Positions 27,063-36,145 of a DNA stretch of 50,059 nt are shown in pieces. Location: contig NZ_JAUFPN010000126.1 of NCBI RefSeq assembly GCF_030409335.1, positions 458 to 50,516 of the forward strand, read 5' to 3'. Origin of the DNA: Paeniroseomonas aquatica (lineage in GTDB: Bacteria; Pseudomonadota; Alphaproteobacteria; Acetobacterales; Acetobacteraceae). Under the pieces are notes generated by a model. That model was not told the origin of the DNA. It made no database searches and worked only from the letters and a program-made list of their open reading frames with translations. Position numbers and translations under genes: made by a program. The number at the start of each line of letters is the position of its first letter. Position 1 is the stretch's first letter.

Positions 27063-29269
27063 TGCGACTCGCCGTGATGTCGATTCTCTCCTCCAGGAGC
27101 TTCGGATGCCTTTGGGCCGGAGTTGGCGAAGCTGGTGAGCGCATCAGGGTTAAATCAGACGAGCCTGTTTGGCCTGTCGTGGGCGAGGTTTATGACGTCG
27201 AAGGCGCCGAGGAAGCTTTCGAAGACAGTTGGGGGCGCAGGCATCGTCAAATCAGCGGTGCACGCCTGACCCGGATCCGTGCCTCTGGGCGGCTTCTAGT
27301 GCCTTGGCTTAGGCAACTTCCTGGCGTGGGCGAGACGCGTGCTACTCGCCTTTTGGAGCGTTTCGGGAATGACCTGCTTGACGTGCTGTCTGACCCAGCG
27401 CGAGTTGGAGAAGTTGCAGACGCCCTCGATCCGGAACGGCAGGCTCTGGCTGCACGGCTCGCCATCGCTTTGCAAGTCGCCTATGCGAAGCAAGCCTGCG
27501 TTGAGCGAGATAAAATGTCCGAAGGACACTTTTATGCCCGTCTGGAAGAGGTGGGCGTAGCAGATCGTACAGCTGCGCGGTCCCTCTGGCGTCTCCTAGG
27601 CAACGACGCCTGGGAGCGGCTTTGTCAGCGGCCTTACACAGCTGCCGTTGTAATTCCATGGGAACGAGCCGATCACTTAGGCCAGCGTCTCCTCTCAGCC
27701 GCAACGGGTACTTTGGACCTCCGAAGGCACCCTGATCGGCTTGCCGGGGCCTGCGATAGCGTCATTCGAGATTTACTGCGGCAGGGAGACACGGCTGCCG
27801 ACCCGGATGAATTTAGGAGGCGCCTAAGCAACAAGGCGGTGTCGGCAAAAGAGGCGCTGAAAACCGGCCTTGAGCGTCGCCGAGTGCTGGCATTTCAAGA
27901 TCTTATTGTTGCCCCGGGGGCGGCATACCTGGAAGGCGAGATTTACCGTCATATCCAACGCTTGCGCGCGGCGTCTGCGCCTTACTCCCTGGCCACAGAT
28001 GACCGAGCAGAGAAAGCCATAGAAACAGCCGAACGGACCACTGGGCTTGTCCTCACCGGCGAGCAGCGAACGGCCGTCCGGGTACTCCTCCATCAGGGTG
28101 TTGGCCTGCTGCAGGGAGGGGCCGGCACGGGTAAGACGACGTCCATGCGCGTGCTCGTGGCTGCCTGCAATATTATGGGGCGCCGTGTTGAACCCGCCGC
28201 CCTGAGCGGAAAGGCAGCACTCAAACTAGCGCAGGCGTCCCAGTTCGATGCGCTCACGATTGCCCAAGTCATTGAACGTCTAAAGCTGCGGGACGAACTC
28301 GAAGCTGAAGGGCGCCTCAGCTCAAATGACGATTATCTACGGGGCGAGAATGGCTTACCTCTCAAGCGCTTGCCGCGCCTTACCTCCGACACGACCCTGC
28401 TCCTCGACGAGGCAAGCATGGTCGATATCGCTAGCCTCCACCGGCTTCTGGGGCGCCTACCGGATGGTGGGGGTCTAATCCTCGTCGGCGACTTTAGTCA
28501 GCTCCCACCGGTAGGCATCGGGCAAGTCTATCACGACTTGGTCGAGGCACGGCACGGGGTCGTCGAGCTGACGCAAATCTTGCGGCAGGCCGACGGCAAC
28601 CCGCTACTCGCCGTGGCGGCGGCGATCCGGCACGGACAGGTTCCGCTGCTTCCGAAATTTACCGGCGCCGCAACCGGCGTGCAGTTTCAGGAATGTACTT
28701 TGAAGGGGGTTGCCGATCAGTTGAGGGTGGTTCGGCACCGGTTGGTTCAGGAGACTTTTGAAGATGACCTCCTTGTCCTCTCCGCCCGAAAGACGACAGC
28801 AGGAAGTGTCTGCCATGGAGAGATGTCTCGACGACAAACAGAAGGTGCGGAGGGCGTCCGCCTTGGCCCGCTCTGCGTTTGGGTCTCCATCGGAGATCCC
28901 GTGATGATGGGGGTCAACCATTACAAGTACGGCTTGGCGAACGGACAACTTGGCCGGGTCACGTCGATCAACCCCGTCCAGATCCAGTGGGACGGCTCCG
29001 ACCATTCGTTCGAGGTCAATGAGGATTATCGTGGCGATGTGGTCTCTGCTTGGGCAATCACCTGCCACAAGAGCCAAGGTTCGGAAGCTCGCCGGGTGAT
29101 CATCGCGTTAGACTCAAAGCGGATGCTGACCCGCCAATGGCTTTACACAGCGGTTACACGAGCTCAGGAGCAAGCCGTTCTCGTTGGTCCCGGTGAGCTC
29201 TTTAATCTCGCCATTCAGCAGATTGCTATGCGAACCACGCTGTTGTCGCGGCTCTGCCAGCATAAGTAG
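27059..29269 (+). CDS. RecD2-type superfamily 1B DNA helicase
   Basis: A 736-aa helicase. The N-terminal ~100 residues form a beta-rich domain, followed by a helix-hairpin-helix-like stretch (LRQLPGVGETRATRLLERFG), as in RecD2. The SF1 motor has Walker A GGAGTGKTTS, motif II LLLDEASMVD, motif III GDFSQLPPVG, a CHKSQGSEARRV box and the C-terminal YTAVTRAQEQAVLVG. It starts at GTG 27059 or ATG 27062. It is the fifth gene of the unbroken operon. RecD2 proteins unwind 5'-3' and act without RecBC. Here it may process island DNA during transfer or be the first cargo gene. It is followed within 170 bp by an IS21 remnant. Confidence 0.88.
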   Translation: MMRLAVMSILSSRSFGCLWAGVGEAGERIRVKSDEPVWPVVGEVYDVEGAEEAFEDSWGRRHRQISGARLTRIRASGRLLVPWLRQLPGVGETRATRLLERFGNDLLDVLSDPARVGEVADALDPERQALAARLAIALQVAYAKQACVERDKMSEGHFYARLEEVGVADRTAARSLWRLLGNDAWERLCQRPYTAAVVIPWERADHLGQRLLSAATGTLDLRRHPDRLAGACDSVIRDLLRQGDTAADPDEFRRRLSNKAVSAKEALKTGLERRRVLAFQDLIVAPGAAYLEGEIYRHIQRLRAASAPYSLATDDRAEKAIETAERTTGLVLTGEQRTAVRVLLHQGVGLLQGGAGTGKTTSMRVLVAACNIMGRRVEPAALSGKAALKLAQASQFDALTIAQVIERLKLRDELEAEGRLSSNDDYLRGENGLPLKRLPRLTSDTTLLLDEASMVDIASLHRLLGRLPDGGGLILVGDFSQLPPVGIGQVYHDLVEARHGVVELTQILRQADGNPLLAVAAAIRHGQVPLLPKFTGAATGVQFQECTLKGVADQLRVVRHRLVQETFEDDLLVLSARKTTAGSVCHGEMSRRQTEGAEGVRLGPLCVWVSIGDPVMMGVNHYKYGLANGQLGRVTSINPVQIQWDGSDHSFEVNEDYRGDVVSAWAITCHKSQGSEARRVIIALDSKRMLTRQWLYTAVTRAQEQAVLVGPGELFNLAIQQIAMRTTLLSRLCQHK

Positions 29270-29436
29270 GGCGGAGCCGCTCTGAATGATGCACGATCGA
29301 TCAGCAACTTGGGAAAATGTGCACGGCGGAGAGAAAGTCGGCCACTGGAGCGGCGGCGTGATGCTGCTGCGGGCGGTGTAAAACCTGGCCAGTGGCAGGC
29401 GGCCTACCCTGAGGGCTTAGGGTAGGGCGCCGGGAG

Positions 29437-29978
29437 ATGTTCGTGATGGAGACCTACGCGGCGGTCCGTCAGTTCGTGTTCCTGGAGGGGGGCAAAGCCA
29501 GCGGGAGGCGTTCCGGGTTTTGGGCTGAGCCGGGATACGATAGCCAAGATGTGCCGGTACTCGGCGCCGCCGGGGTATGTGCGGACGCGGCCGGCGGGCA
29601 AGCCCAAGCTGGGGGCGCTGCTGCCGGTGATCGCTGCCATCCTGGAGGCACACCGGGCTGGCCCGCCCAAGCAGCAGCATACCGCCAAGCGGATCTTCGA
29701 GCGGCTGCGCGACGAGCATGGCTATGGCGGCGGCTACACTGTGGTGAAGGATCACGTGCGGCGGCAGCGGGCGCGTAGCCAGGAGGGTTTCGTGCCGCTG
29801 GCGCATCCGCCGGGCCATGCCCAGATAGATTTCGGCGAGGCGGTGGCGGAGATCGGCGGGGTTCGCCAGAAGGTGCACTTCTTCTGCCTGGACCTGCCGC
29901 AGTCGGACGCCTGCTTCGTGAAGGCCTATCCGTGGGAGACGACCGAGGCCTTCCTCTCGTCGTGCTGCCGCACAAGGG
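29437..29978 (+). pseudogene. istA of IS21-family element, frameshifted and truncated
   Basis: The IS21 transposase N-terminus can be read from ATG 29437 (METYAAVRQFVFLEG). The frame then shifts twice within about 60 bp (29490-29545) before resuming as KMCRYSAPPGYVRTRP and running to HAQIDFGEAVAEIGG and AYPWETTEAFL. After that the sequence jumps: the remainder of istA, including the end of the DDE domain, is deleted. At least three lesions make this non-functional. Confidence 0.85.
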
Positions 29979-29989
29979 CGAGGATGTCC

Positions 29990-30345
29990 ACCATCTCGCG
30001 GTCGCCTGTTCACCACCGTGGCCCAGCTGGTGCACCAGCTGATGGAAGCGCGTGACGAGAAACGCCTGCTTAGGCTGCAGCGGGAGTTGCAGGCAGCCCC
30101 GCTGCTGATCGTCAACGAGCTTGCCTATGTGCCGCTCTCGCCGACCGGGGCGGAGCTGCTGTTCGAGGTATTCAGCCAGCGCTACGAGCATGGCTCCACC
30201 ATCGTCACCTCGAACCTGCCGTTCGAGGAATGGACCGCGGTGTTCGGCTCGGAACGTCTTACCGGCGCCCTGCTCGACCGGCTCACCCACCACGTCTGTT
30301 TCCTGGCCGTGACCGGCGAGAGTGTGACCGTCAGCCTATCACCAC
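29990..30345 (+). pseudogene. istB of IS21-family element, 5'-truncated
   Basis: The C-terminal half of the IstB helper ATPase is readable: RLFTTVAQLVHQLMEA, LLIVNELAYVPLSPTGAEL, TIVTSNLPFEEW and FGSERLTGALLDRLTHHV. The Walker A part is missing, and the Walker B Asp has become Asn (VNEL instead of VDEL). After about 30330 the reading frame continues into unrelated sequence. With the istA fragment, this is a single IS21 copy with a large internal deletion. Confidence 0.85.
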
Positions 30346-30364
30346 GACTTGACCTGATCCCAAT

Positions 30365-30492
30365 AGGGTTCAACGGAGTTGAACCCTTGCCCTTTGGCGA
30401 GAATGAAGGCGCAAGCGGAAAAGCGCTTTCGCAAGGGCCCGGCTGTCCGGAGCAACGCGACCGAAGTTAGGTGGAAGGCGCTTCGAAGCGCG
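30365..30492. other. Cluster of inverted repeats between IS21 remnant and type IIG gene
   Basis: The gap contains a perfect 10-bp stem with a GGA loop (AGGGTTCAAC ... GTTGAACCCT, 30365-30387). A looser GCCCTT...AAGGGC-bounded foldback follows at about 30386-30436. A perfect 14-bp palindrome GCGCTTCGAAGCGC lies at 30478-30491. No run of T follows, so these are not ordinary intrinsic terminators. They lie 3' of the type IIG gene. No gene is seen in this stretch. Confidence 0.5.
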
Positions 30493-30547
30493 CTGGGGGC
30501 GACGCCCTAAGGCGTATTAAGCCAACTCGGGTGGGTTCTAGTCACGG

Positions 30548-33379
30548 CTATGTCAGCCTCCTTTCTAATAACTCAACTTCGTCTGATGTAAGGCCGAACA
30601 GCGCGTAGACAGCGGCATCAATTTGCCTAATATGCATCTTGATTTGACGCTCGACCACAACAGACTGCGGCCCTGTTTTGAGTTTGATTATTGAAGTAGC
30701 GATTTTTTCCAAGTGGCCAAGATTTGTAGGATTCGGAATGGGAAGCAGTTCAACAAACTCCTTCTTAACTTCAGCCAATGCTTCGCCAGCTTCTGGATTC
30801 ATGACTCGCAGGCACCAAGTCATCAATTTACAGTTCAAAAGGGCTAAGATACCCATTAGATTTTTTAAGCCGTCGTGAGGAGCCAAAACATGAAGATTAT
30901 TTAGGCACAAGAATTGCTGATCATCAAGAGCCGCTATTATCTCATCCCCTGTCTGCCTAACTAGAATTTTAGTAATGGCGTCGAAATTCGCAGATGGCCT
31001 TGGCTCTGCCAACCAAGGCCCATATCTTAGAAAACGCTGTTCTAGGGGCTTGATTTCAAAACGCCCAATGTCTCTTCCGCGCAGGTACTGCCGGTACTCG
31101 TTGGATATTTTTTTAGAGGCGTCGAAGGTGCGGTTCTCAACTATGTCCTTCGTTTGTGCGGGTTTTCCCTTACCGATCTGATAAGGCTTCACTCCAACAT
31201 TTACTTTAAAAAGCGCATCGACTGTAAACGGTTGCTTAAAAATCTTATTGCGCAGCCGCCGCTCCGCATCAGATAGAAAGACATTTATCGGCTTATCGGC
31301 AAGCTTTAACCAATCATCCTGGTTGCCCTCAATTAGCTCTGCATGCTCGAGAAGTTCGCCCACCGGCTCAGACGGAACTATATGAACCTGAGGCTTGAAA
31401 TTTTTCCTGTATCCATTCTGAAGCACTACAATTTCTGTATCGACAACCACTCTTCTGAAAACAGAATAGCGAAAATGCACTATTTGTTTAACGGCAGTGT
31501 GGCCCATTACTAGTCGCCGCAGCTTGTCTTGGCGAATGTTGCTAATCCATGGATTAGGTATGATCATTCCCCATAAGCCATCTTTATGAAGCAATTTCTT
31601 TATGCTGAGCTCCATAAAAAGCAAGTAACTGTCGAGTTGGTACGATTGCTCTTTGTAATGCGTCTGAAGAAATTTCTTCTCAAGTGGATAAAGTGTGGCT
31701 CCGTATGGAGGATTACCAAGTACGACGTCAAACTTGCCTTTTTTAAAAATTGCGGCGTATTCTTCCTGCCAGTCAAAAGCATTAATTCGATAGACATCTT
31801 CTTCTGTTAACAGCGGTAGGTCACCCTGGTCATGAAACTCACTTCCAATCAGACTGTTGCCACATTTTATATTATTTCCTAAATCTGGAAGCGCACGCTC
31901 ATGAAATAGAGACAGGTTCTTACCAATTGCCTCTCCCGTTTCGCCCTCAAGAACCTTAAGCAAAAGCGATAGCTTAGTTACTTCTACCGCCTGCGCGTCG
32001 ATATCAACGCCGAATATATTGTTAAGCAAAATTGCCTTGCGAACTTGTGTGGTGAGCCTCAACGCTCCCTTCTCCGTGTGCCTGAGCTCTTTTTTAAATT
32101 TGGCTATTCCACCGTTGGCCACAAAATAATTCAAATGCCAATCCAATAGGTGCTGATATGCGACAATAAGAAAAGATCCGGAACCGCATGCCGGATCAAG
32201 AATTTTCAGTTTCTCGACCTGTTTAGGAGTTTTTCCTTCGAGAAGGCTATCCACCGTCTCTTTGACGATGTGCTCAACAATATAACTGGGGGTGTAATAT
32301 ACGCCGCCGGCTTTTTTAACTTCCGGCTTTTCCTCGATTATTGCTTTCTTGCCGTCGACTCGAATGACTTTTCCTAAAAATCTTTCATAGATTTGGCCTA
32401 AGATGTCGGCAGGAATAACCGAGAATTCGTATGGATTAGGCGGATATAAACTTTCAACGATTTCTCGAAGTGGGGCATCGTCAATTTTAAGTTTGAGAGT
32501 TAAAAGGTCGGGATCAGTTGCATTTTTTTCCTTGGGATTAAAATGAAATAGTCCCGAATTGTATTTATCGTCTGCGTCCTTGAATAGATTTGTGAGGCGC
32601 TGGTAAATGCCTTTTTGCTTTACCGTTTTTAGAAGACGCTCGTATAGCTCAATGCCGCGGTCCTCGCATATTCGAAGAAATATTACACGATCAATAATTA
32701 GTTGGACGGCGAGATTTAAGTCGCGTTGGGTCATTTGATTGCCCTGCAAGATATTGCTTGCAAGAGACTGACGCCATCCTTCTATCTCAGAAAGAAATGC
32801 CTCATCTACGGTGGTGGTGCCCTTCTTCTTGGCGTCAGCAAATTTATCGAAAGAACCTTTTAGGATCGCTTCCTTAGAGAAAAGAGCATAAATCTCGTCC
32901 CATTTGTCTTCATAATCGGTATATTTATAGTAGTATAGACGCGCTTTTGCGGCGGAGTGATTTTCTTCCGGTTTGTGCGTGCAATCATATACTGCAAATT
33001 CCTCAAAATCAGTCAGAATGCTTATCGGCAGCTTTGCACTCCAACCGTACCGCCGCAATTGAAAAGCCGGCTTTGGATCACCGCTGATCGATACCGAGGG
33101 CCTTTTCGCCTCGACGAAAAACTTCCGCATCCCTCCCACGCGAAAGGAGTAATCTGGTGCCTTTTTGGCGGTTCCAACTAGTACCATATCCTCATGTATT
33201 ACATCTCTATAAGCTTCGGCGTAATCATTATTGTTGTGGATGTCCCATCCGAGAGCTTTAAAAAACGGGTCGATAAAATCTATCCGCACCTGCGTCTCAT
33301 TGTATGAACCCAACAAGTAGGCCGGACTTTGCTCATCGAATCTTTTAACTAGCTTGCGAATGCTATCGGGGATTGTCAT
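30548..33379 (-). CDS. Type IIG restriction-modification enzyme (single-chain nuclease-methyltransferase)
   Basis: A 943-aa protein (start ATG 33379) that should both methylate and cut DNA at the same site. The N-terminal nuclease domain shows a PD-(D/E)xK pattern (PDYSF at 75-79 and FFVEAKRP with EAK at 90-92). The amino-methyltransferase core has motif I ILDPACGSGSFL (393-404) and motif IV NPPY (556-559), implying adenine-N6 methylation. The C-terminal ~300 residues are a TaqI-like specificity domain (YRQYLRGRDIGRFEIK). The gene is markedly AT-rich compared with both the core and the recombinase operon, so it was acquired separately. No partner specificity subunit is nearby. It is intact and probably functional in phage defence. 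Confidence 0.93.
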   Translation of the reverse strand: MTIPDSIRKLVKRFDEQSPAYLLGSYNETQVRIDFIDPFFKALGWDIHNNNDYAEAYRDVIHEDMVLVGTAKKAPDYSFRVGGMRKFFVEAKRPSVSISGDPKPAFQLRRYGWSAKLPISILTDFEEFAVYDCTHKPEENHSAAKARLYYYKYTDYEDKWDEIYALFSKEAILKGSFDKFADAKKKGTTTVDEAFLSEIEGWRQSLASNILQGNQMTQRDLNLAVQLIIDRVIFLRICEDRGIELYERLLKTVKQKGIYQRLTNLFKDADDKYNSGLFHFNPKEKNATDPDLLTLKLKIDDAPLREIVESLYPPNPYEFSVIPADILGQIYERFLGKVIRVDGKKAIIEEKPEVKKAGGVYYTPSYIVEHIVKETVDSLLEGKTPKQVEKLKILDPACGSGSFLIVAYQHLLDWHLNYFVANGGIAKFKKELRHTEKGALRLTTQVRKAILLNNIFGVDIDAQAVEVTKLSLLLKVLEGETGEAIGKNLSLFHERALPDLGNNIKCGNSLIGSEFHDQGDLPLLTEEDVYRINAFDWQEEYAAIFKKGKFDVVLGNPPYGATLYPLEKKFLQTHYKEQSYQLDSYLLFMELSIKKLLHKDGLWGMIIPNPWISNIRQDKLRRLVMGHTAVKQIVHFRYSVFRRVVVDTEIVVLQNGYRKNFKPQVHIVPSEPVGELLEHAELIEGNQDDWLKLADKPINVFLSDAERRLRNKIFKQPFTVDALFKVNVGVKPYQIGKGKPAQTKDIVENRTFDASKKISNEYRQYLRGRDIGRFEIKPLEQRFLRYGPWLAEPRPSANFDAITKILVRQTGDEIIAALDDQQFLCLNNLHVLAPHDGLKNLMGILALLNCKLMTWCLRVMNPEAGEALAEVKKEFVELLPIPNPTNLGHLEKIATSIIKLKTGPQSVVVERQIKMHIRQIDAAVYALFGLTSDEVELLERRLT

Positions 33380-33537
33380 ATACCCACAGTTCCTTATCAA
33401 TTTTAACACTAACTTCTTCGTTATTCTATCTTAGGTTCCGGTCCTGAAGGTGTCACCTTATAAAATTCCATACCATGTACCCTAGCTGCTGTGATCTAAT
33501 CTATGCGGCGTCGCATTCGAAGGCGCTGGCGCATATT

Positions 33538-34846
33538 CTAACAGGCTGCGGAAATTCGCCGCTACGGGCCTGATTTGTCGTTGGTGTGATGGCGGTCGGG
33601 TAGCGAGAGCGGAGCCGTGACGCCGGGTTTGCGGCGGCTAACCGCCAAAATTTACGGTGCCCTGCTCCTGTCCGGAGGCCATCAGGCAGGCGCTGCCAGC
33701 AGCTTCGGCAGGCGGATCAGGTTGTAGGCCGCCACCCGCAGCGTGAAGCCCCATCCGACGCGCTCGAGGCCGCGCAGCAAGGTCCGGCGCATGCCGCCAA
33801 TCTCCTTGCCCCAGCCGAATACCTCCTCGATCCGCTTGCGAATGCGCTGGCTGACCGCGTAGCCCGGGTGACGCGTGGTTCGCCCGTCAATCGCTGAGCG
33901 CCGACCATTCTTGTGCTGCGCCACGTGTGGCGTTACTCCCAGGCCCCGCATCGCCGCCACGAAGTCCCGCGTGTCGTAGTCCTTGTCCGCGCCCAGCATG
34001 CTGCGCGGCGCGCGATCCAGCCCTGCCATCATCGCCTTGCCCGCATCCCGCTCGGCGGTGCCGGTCGCCCGTGTCGTGGTCGCCGCCACCGCCAGGCCGT
34101 GCCGGTTCTCCATCACCACATGCCCGGCGTAGCTAAGCTTGGAGGCCTGTCCGTTCGACTTCCGCGCCAGCCGCGCATCGGGATCGGTCTTCGAGGCGTG
34201 GGTCTCGTTGCTGCGCTTCTCGCCATGGAAGTCGCGCTCGCCGTTGCGGCCCGGCCCGGGTGGCGCGCCGGAGCCGTCCTTCGGCCGGAAGCTCTTCATC
34301 GAGGCCCAGGACTCGATCAGCGTGCCGTCCACCGAGAAATGCTCCGGCGAGAGCAGCGGCTTTACCCGCGGGTCGGCCAGTACCGCGGCGAAGAACTTCC
34401 CCGCCACCTCGCCCCGCAGCAGTCGGTCCCGGTTCTTGGTAAACACCGTCACGTCCCACACCGGGGCGTCCATCGACAGCCCAATGAACCAGCGGAAGAG
34501 CATGTTGTAGGTCACCTGCTCCATCAGCCGCCGTTCGGACCGCACAGAGTAGAACGCCTACAACAGCAGCGCCCGCAGCAGCTTCTCCGGCGCGATCGAA
34601 TCCCGCCCGCCTGCGGCGTAGAGCGCATCGAAATCCCCGGACAACCGCTCCAGCGCCGCATTCACCAGCAGCCGGATTGCCCGCAGCGGGTGGTCCGACG
34701 GCACCAAGGCCTCCGGGCTCCATAACTAGACATCGACCCCGTCTGCCGATCCGAACCGCGCATCGCCCAACCCATCGCCGCTGACAAACGCCACAGCGAA
34801 TCAGGTCACAGCCGTTCTGAACAGCCAAATTTCTGCAGCTTGCTAA
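33538..34846 (-). mobile_element. IS5-family element (IS5 group) with CTAA target duplication
   Basis: The element spans 33542-34842 (1301 bp). Its ends are imperfect 19-bp inverted repeats: CAGGCTGCGGAAATTCGCC on the left and CAAGCTGCAGAAATTTGGC (reverse complement) on the right, with 15 of 19 matching. It is flanked on both sides by CTAA (33538-33541 and 34843-34846), a YTAR-type 4-bp duplication that is characteristic of the IS5 group. The transposase inside is a pseudogene. The intact duplication indicates fairly recent insertion. Confidence 0.88.
33682..34740 (-). pseudogene. IS5-group transposase with two in-frame amber codons
   Basis: The C-terminal 287 codons are open and contain the DDE domain (FSVDGTLIESWAS, LGADKDYDTRDFV, RKRIEEVFGWGKEIGG). 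Upstream in the same frame the N-terminus is recognisable (ALVPSDHPLRAIRLLVNAALE, DSIAPEKLLRALLL), but a TAG at about 34558-34560 separates the two parts, and a second TAG precedes LWSPEALVPSDHP near 34730. Related proteins have Gln at the first site, so CAG-to-TAG transitions are likely. The gene is probably dead. Confidence 0.85.
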
Positions 34847-34847
34847 A

Positions 34848-34990
34848 AACCTGACTGCGAACGATATAGTAACGGATAAGATTGGTGAGAAGTCAGGGTC
34901 TTGGCCGCAGCGCGATTTCACTGCCCGGCCGCCTCATCCTATTCACAGCCAATACGTTGAAGCCATTTCGAATTCGTTCACAGTCAGGCT
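34848..34990. mobile_element. 143-bp MITE related to the IS at 48790
   Basis: A short element with terminal inverted repeats: AACCTGACTGCGAACG on the left and AGCCTGACTGTGAACG (reverse complement) on the right, matching at 14 of 16 positions. The right repeat is identical to the terminal repeat of the IS5-family element at 48790-49713 (AGCCTGACTGTGAACG). The interior has no coding capacity. It is therefore a non-autonomous derivative that a transposase of that type could mobilise. It directly abuts the CTAA duplication of the preceding IS. The flanks (TAA left, TGA right) fit a TNA target but are not identical. Confidence 0.75.
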
Positions 34991-34994
34991 TTGA

Positions 34995-35392
34995 GTTCCG
35001 ATCGAACGCGAAATGCGACCTTAAGAAGGACCTCTGTCCCTACAACGCCGAGGGTGCCGAGTTGCGCGTCTTCGAGGTGACCTCGACCCGCCTGCCTCCC
35101 AGGGACGCCCTGCGCCTCGTGCTGAACTGCCTGACCGCCGCCGACGAGGACTGGGCACTGTCTGGAACGCCTCGGACTCCCGAAGCCCGACAGCGAGCTG
35201 GGCCACGTGCTCAAGGTACATGGAGTCAAAAGCGTGCAAGATGCGGCAATAGCGCTAAAATTGGTGTGGGGTTTCCGGAGGCAGCTCCCCGCCGATGCGG
35301 TGCAGACCCTGTTCCCCACGCATCAGGACCCGCGCAGCATGATGGAGTTCATATCATGGGGCGCCCCGCTGCTTCACGCGCTAGGACCATAG
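34995..35392 (+). pseudogene. Remnant of an unrecognised gene, frameshifted
   Basis: A plus-strand frame enters from the MITE without a start codon and reads RVFEVTSTRLPPRDALRLVL and LTAADEDWALS. After one frameshift near 35170-35185 it continues as LGLPKPDSELGHVLKVHGVK and FISWGAPLLHALGP before TAG. The strong GC bias at third positions suggests a former host-type gene. I do not recognise the family. It may have been cut at its 5' end by the MITE/IS insertions. Confidence 0.5.
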
Positions 35393-35523
35393 TGGCTACT
35401 GATATCTGGCCCTCGTCTTAAGGTAGAAAATTTCGATAAATTGAAAGGTCTGGATGCGCGTATGGTCTAGACTGATGTCGCATCCTTATGCGCAACAATA
35501 TTTGTCTGGAGAGGAATGGAGAG

Positions 35524-36064
35524 ATGAAACTGCCGCCGTACGGAAAGATGGGCGAAGGATACTTCGAAGCGATTGCGGCTGAAAATGTGCCCCCTGATTT
35601 CCTGCCATCTGACACTAATCGAGATGTGAGCTGGCACAAATGGCTTCTATCAATGAAAGATTTGATGGCGGATAACCTTTGGCCTTCTTATGACACTACA
35701 ACGGGTGGATGGAACGGGGCGGCGCAGGATTTTGCGGAAGACCTGGTACGGTTTGAAGTCGCCATGATGATGGAGTGCTATCAAACAAATGGCAGTTTTT
35801 AGACAAAAAACCTGAATCTCCTACCTTAGCTGCTGATGCTCATACTCATCTATTACATTTTCGGTCCGAAGACGGCGGTAAGCCGTTTGGGACGGAATAT
35901 TTCGAGTACGACTCATCGGCGCCATCGTGGCAGGCAGCCATGGTAGCTCCGATAATGAGAGAGGCATTGAGAAAGAAACTGGCTTCGGGTATTTTATATC
36001 TTAAAGCCGCATTTGTAAAGTTGCGTCCTTATCAAGCCTCCATGATTATCAGACCCCGTTTGAG
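35524..36064 (+). pseudogene. PAP2-family phosphatase, 5' part (frameshifted, IS-interrupted)
   Basis: Starts MKLPPYGKMGEGYF after a GGAG site. The frame breaks at a T5 run (35796-35800): adding one T joins CYQTNGSF to LDKKPESPTLAADAHTHLL. It continues through AFVKLRPYQASMIIRP, which resembles the first PAP2 motif, up to the direct repeat GTTTGAG at 36058-36064, where a composite IS begins. The 3' part, with the remaining PAP2 motifs, resumes at 38385. The product would have been a lipid or phosphoester phosphatase, or a related vanadium haloperoxidase-type enzyme. Confidence 0.65.
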
Positions 36065-36145
36065 AAGGTTGTCTGGGTCTGATGTAAGCGTCTAATCCCG
36101 GCCCTTTGGCCAGCGTTGCCGGCGGTTTCCTTGTTGGAGACCGCG

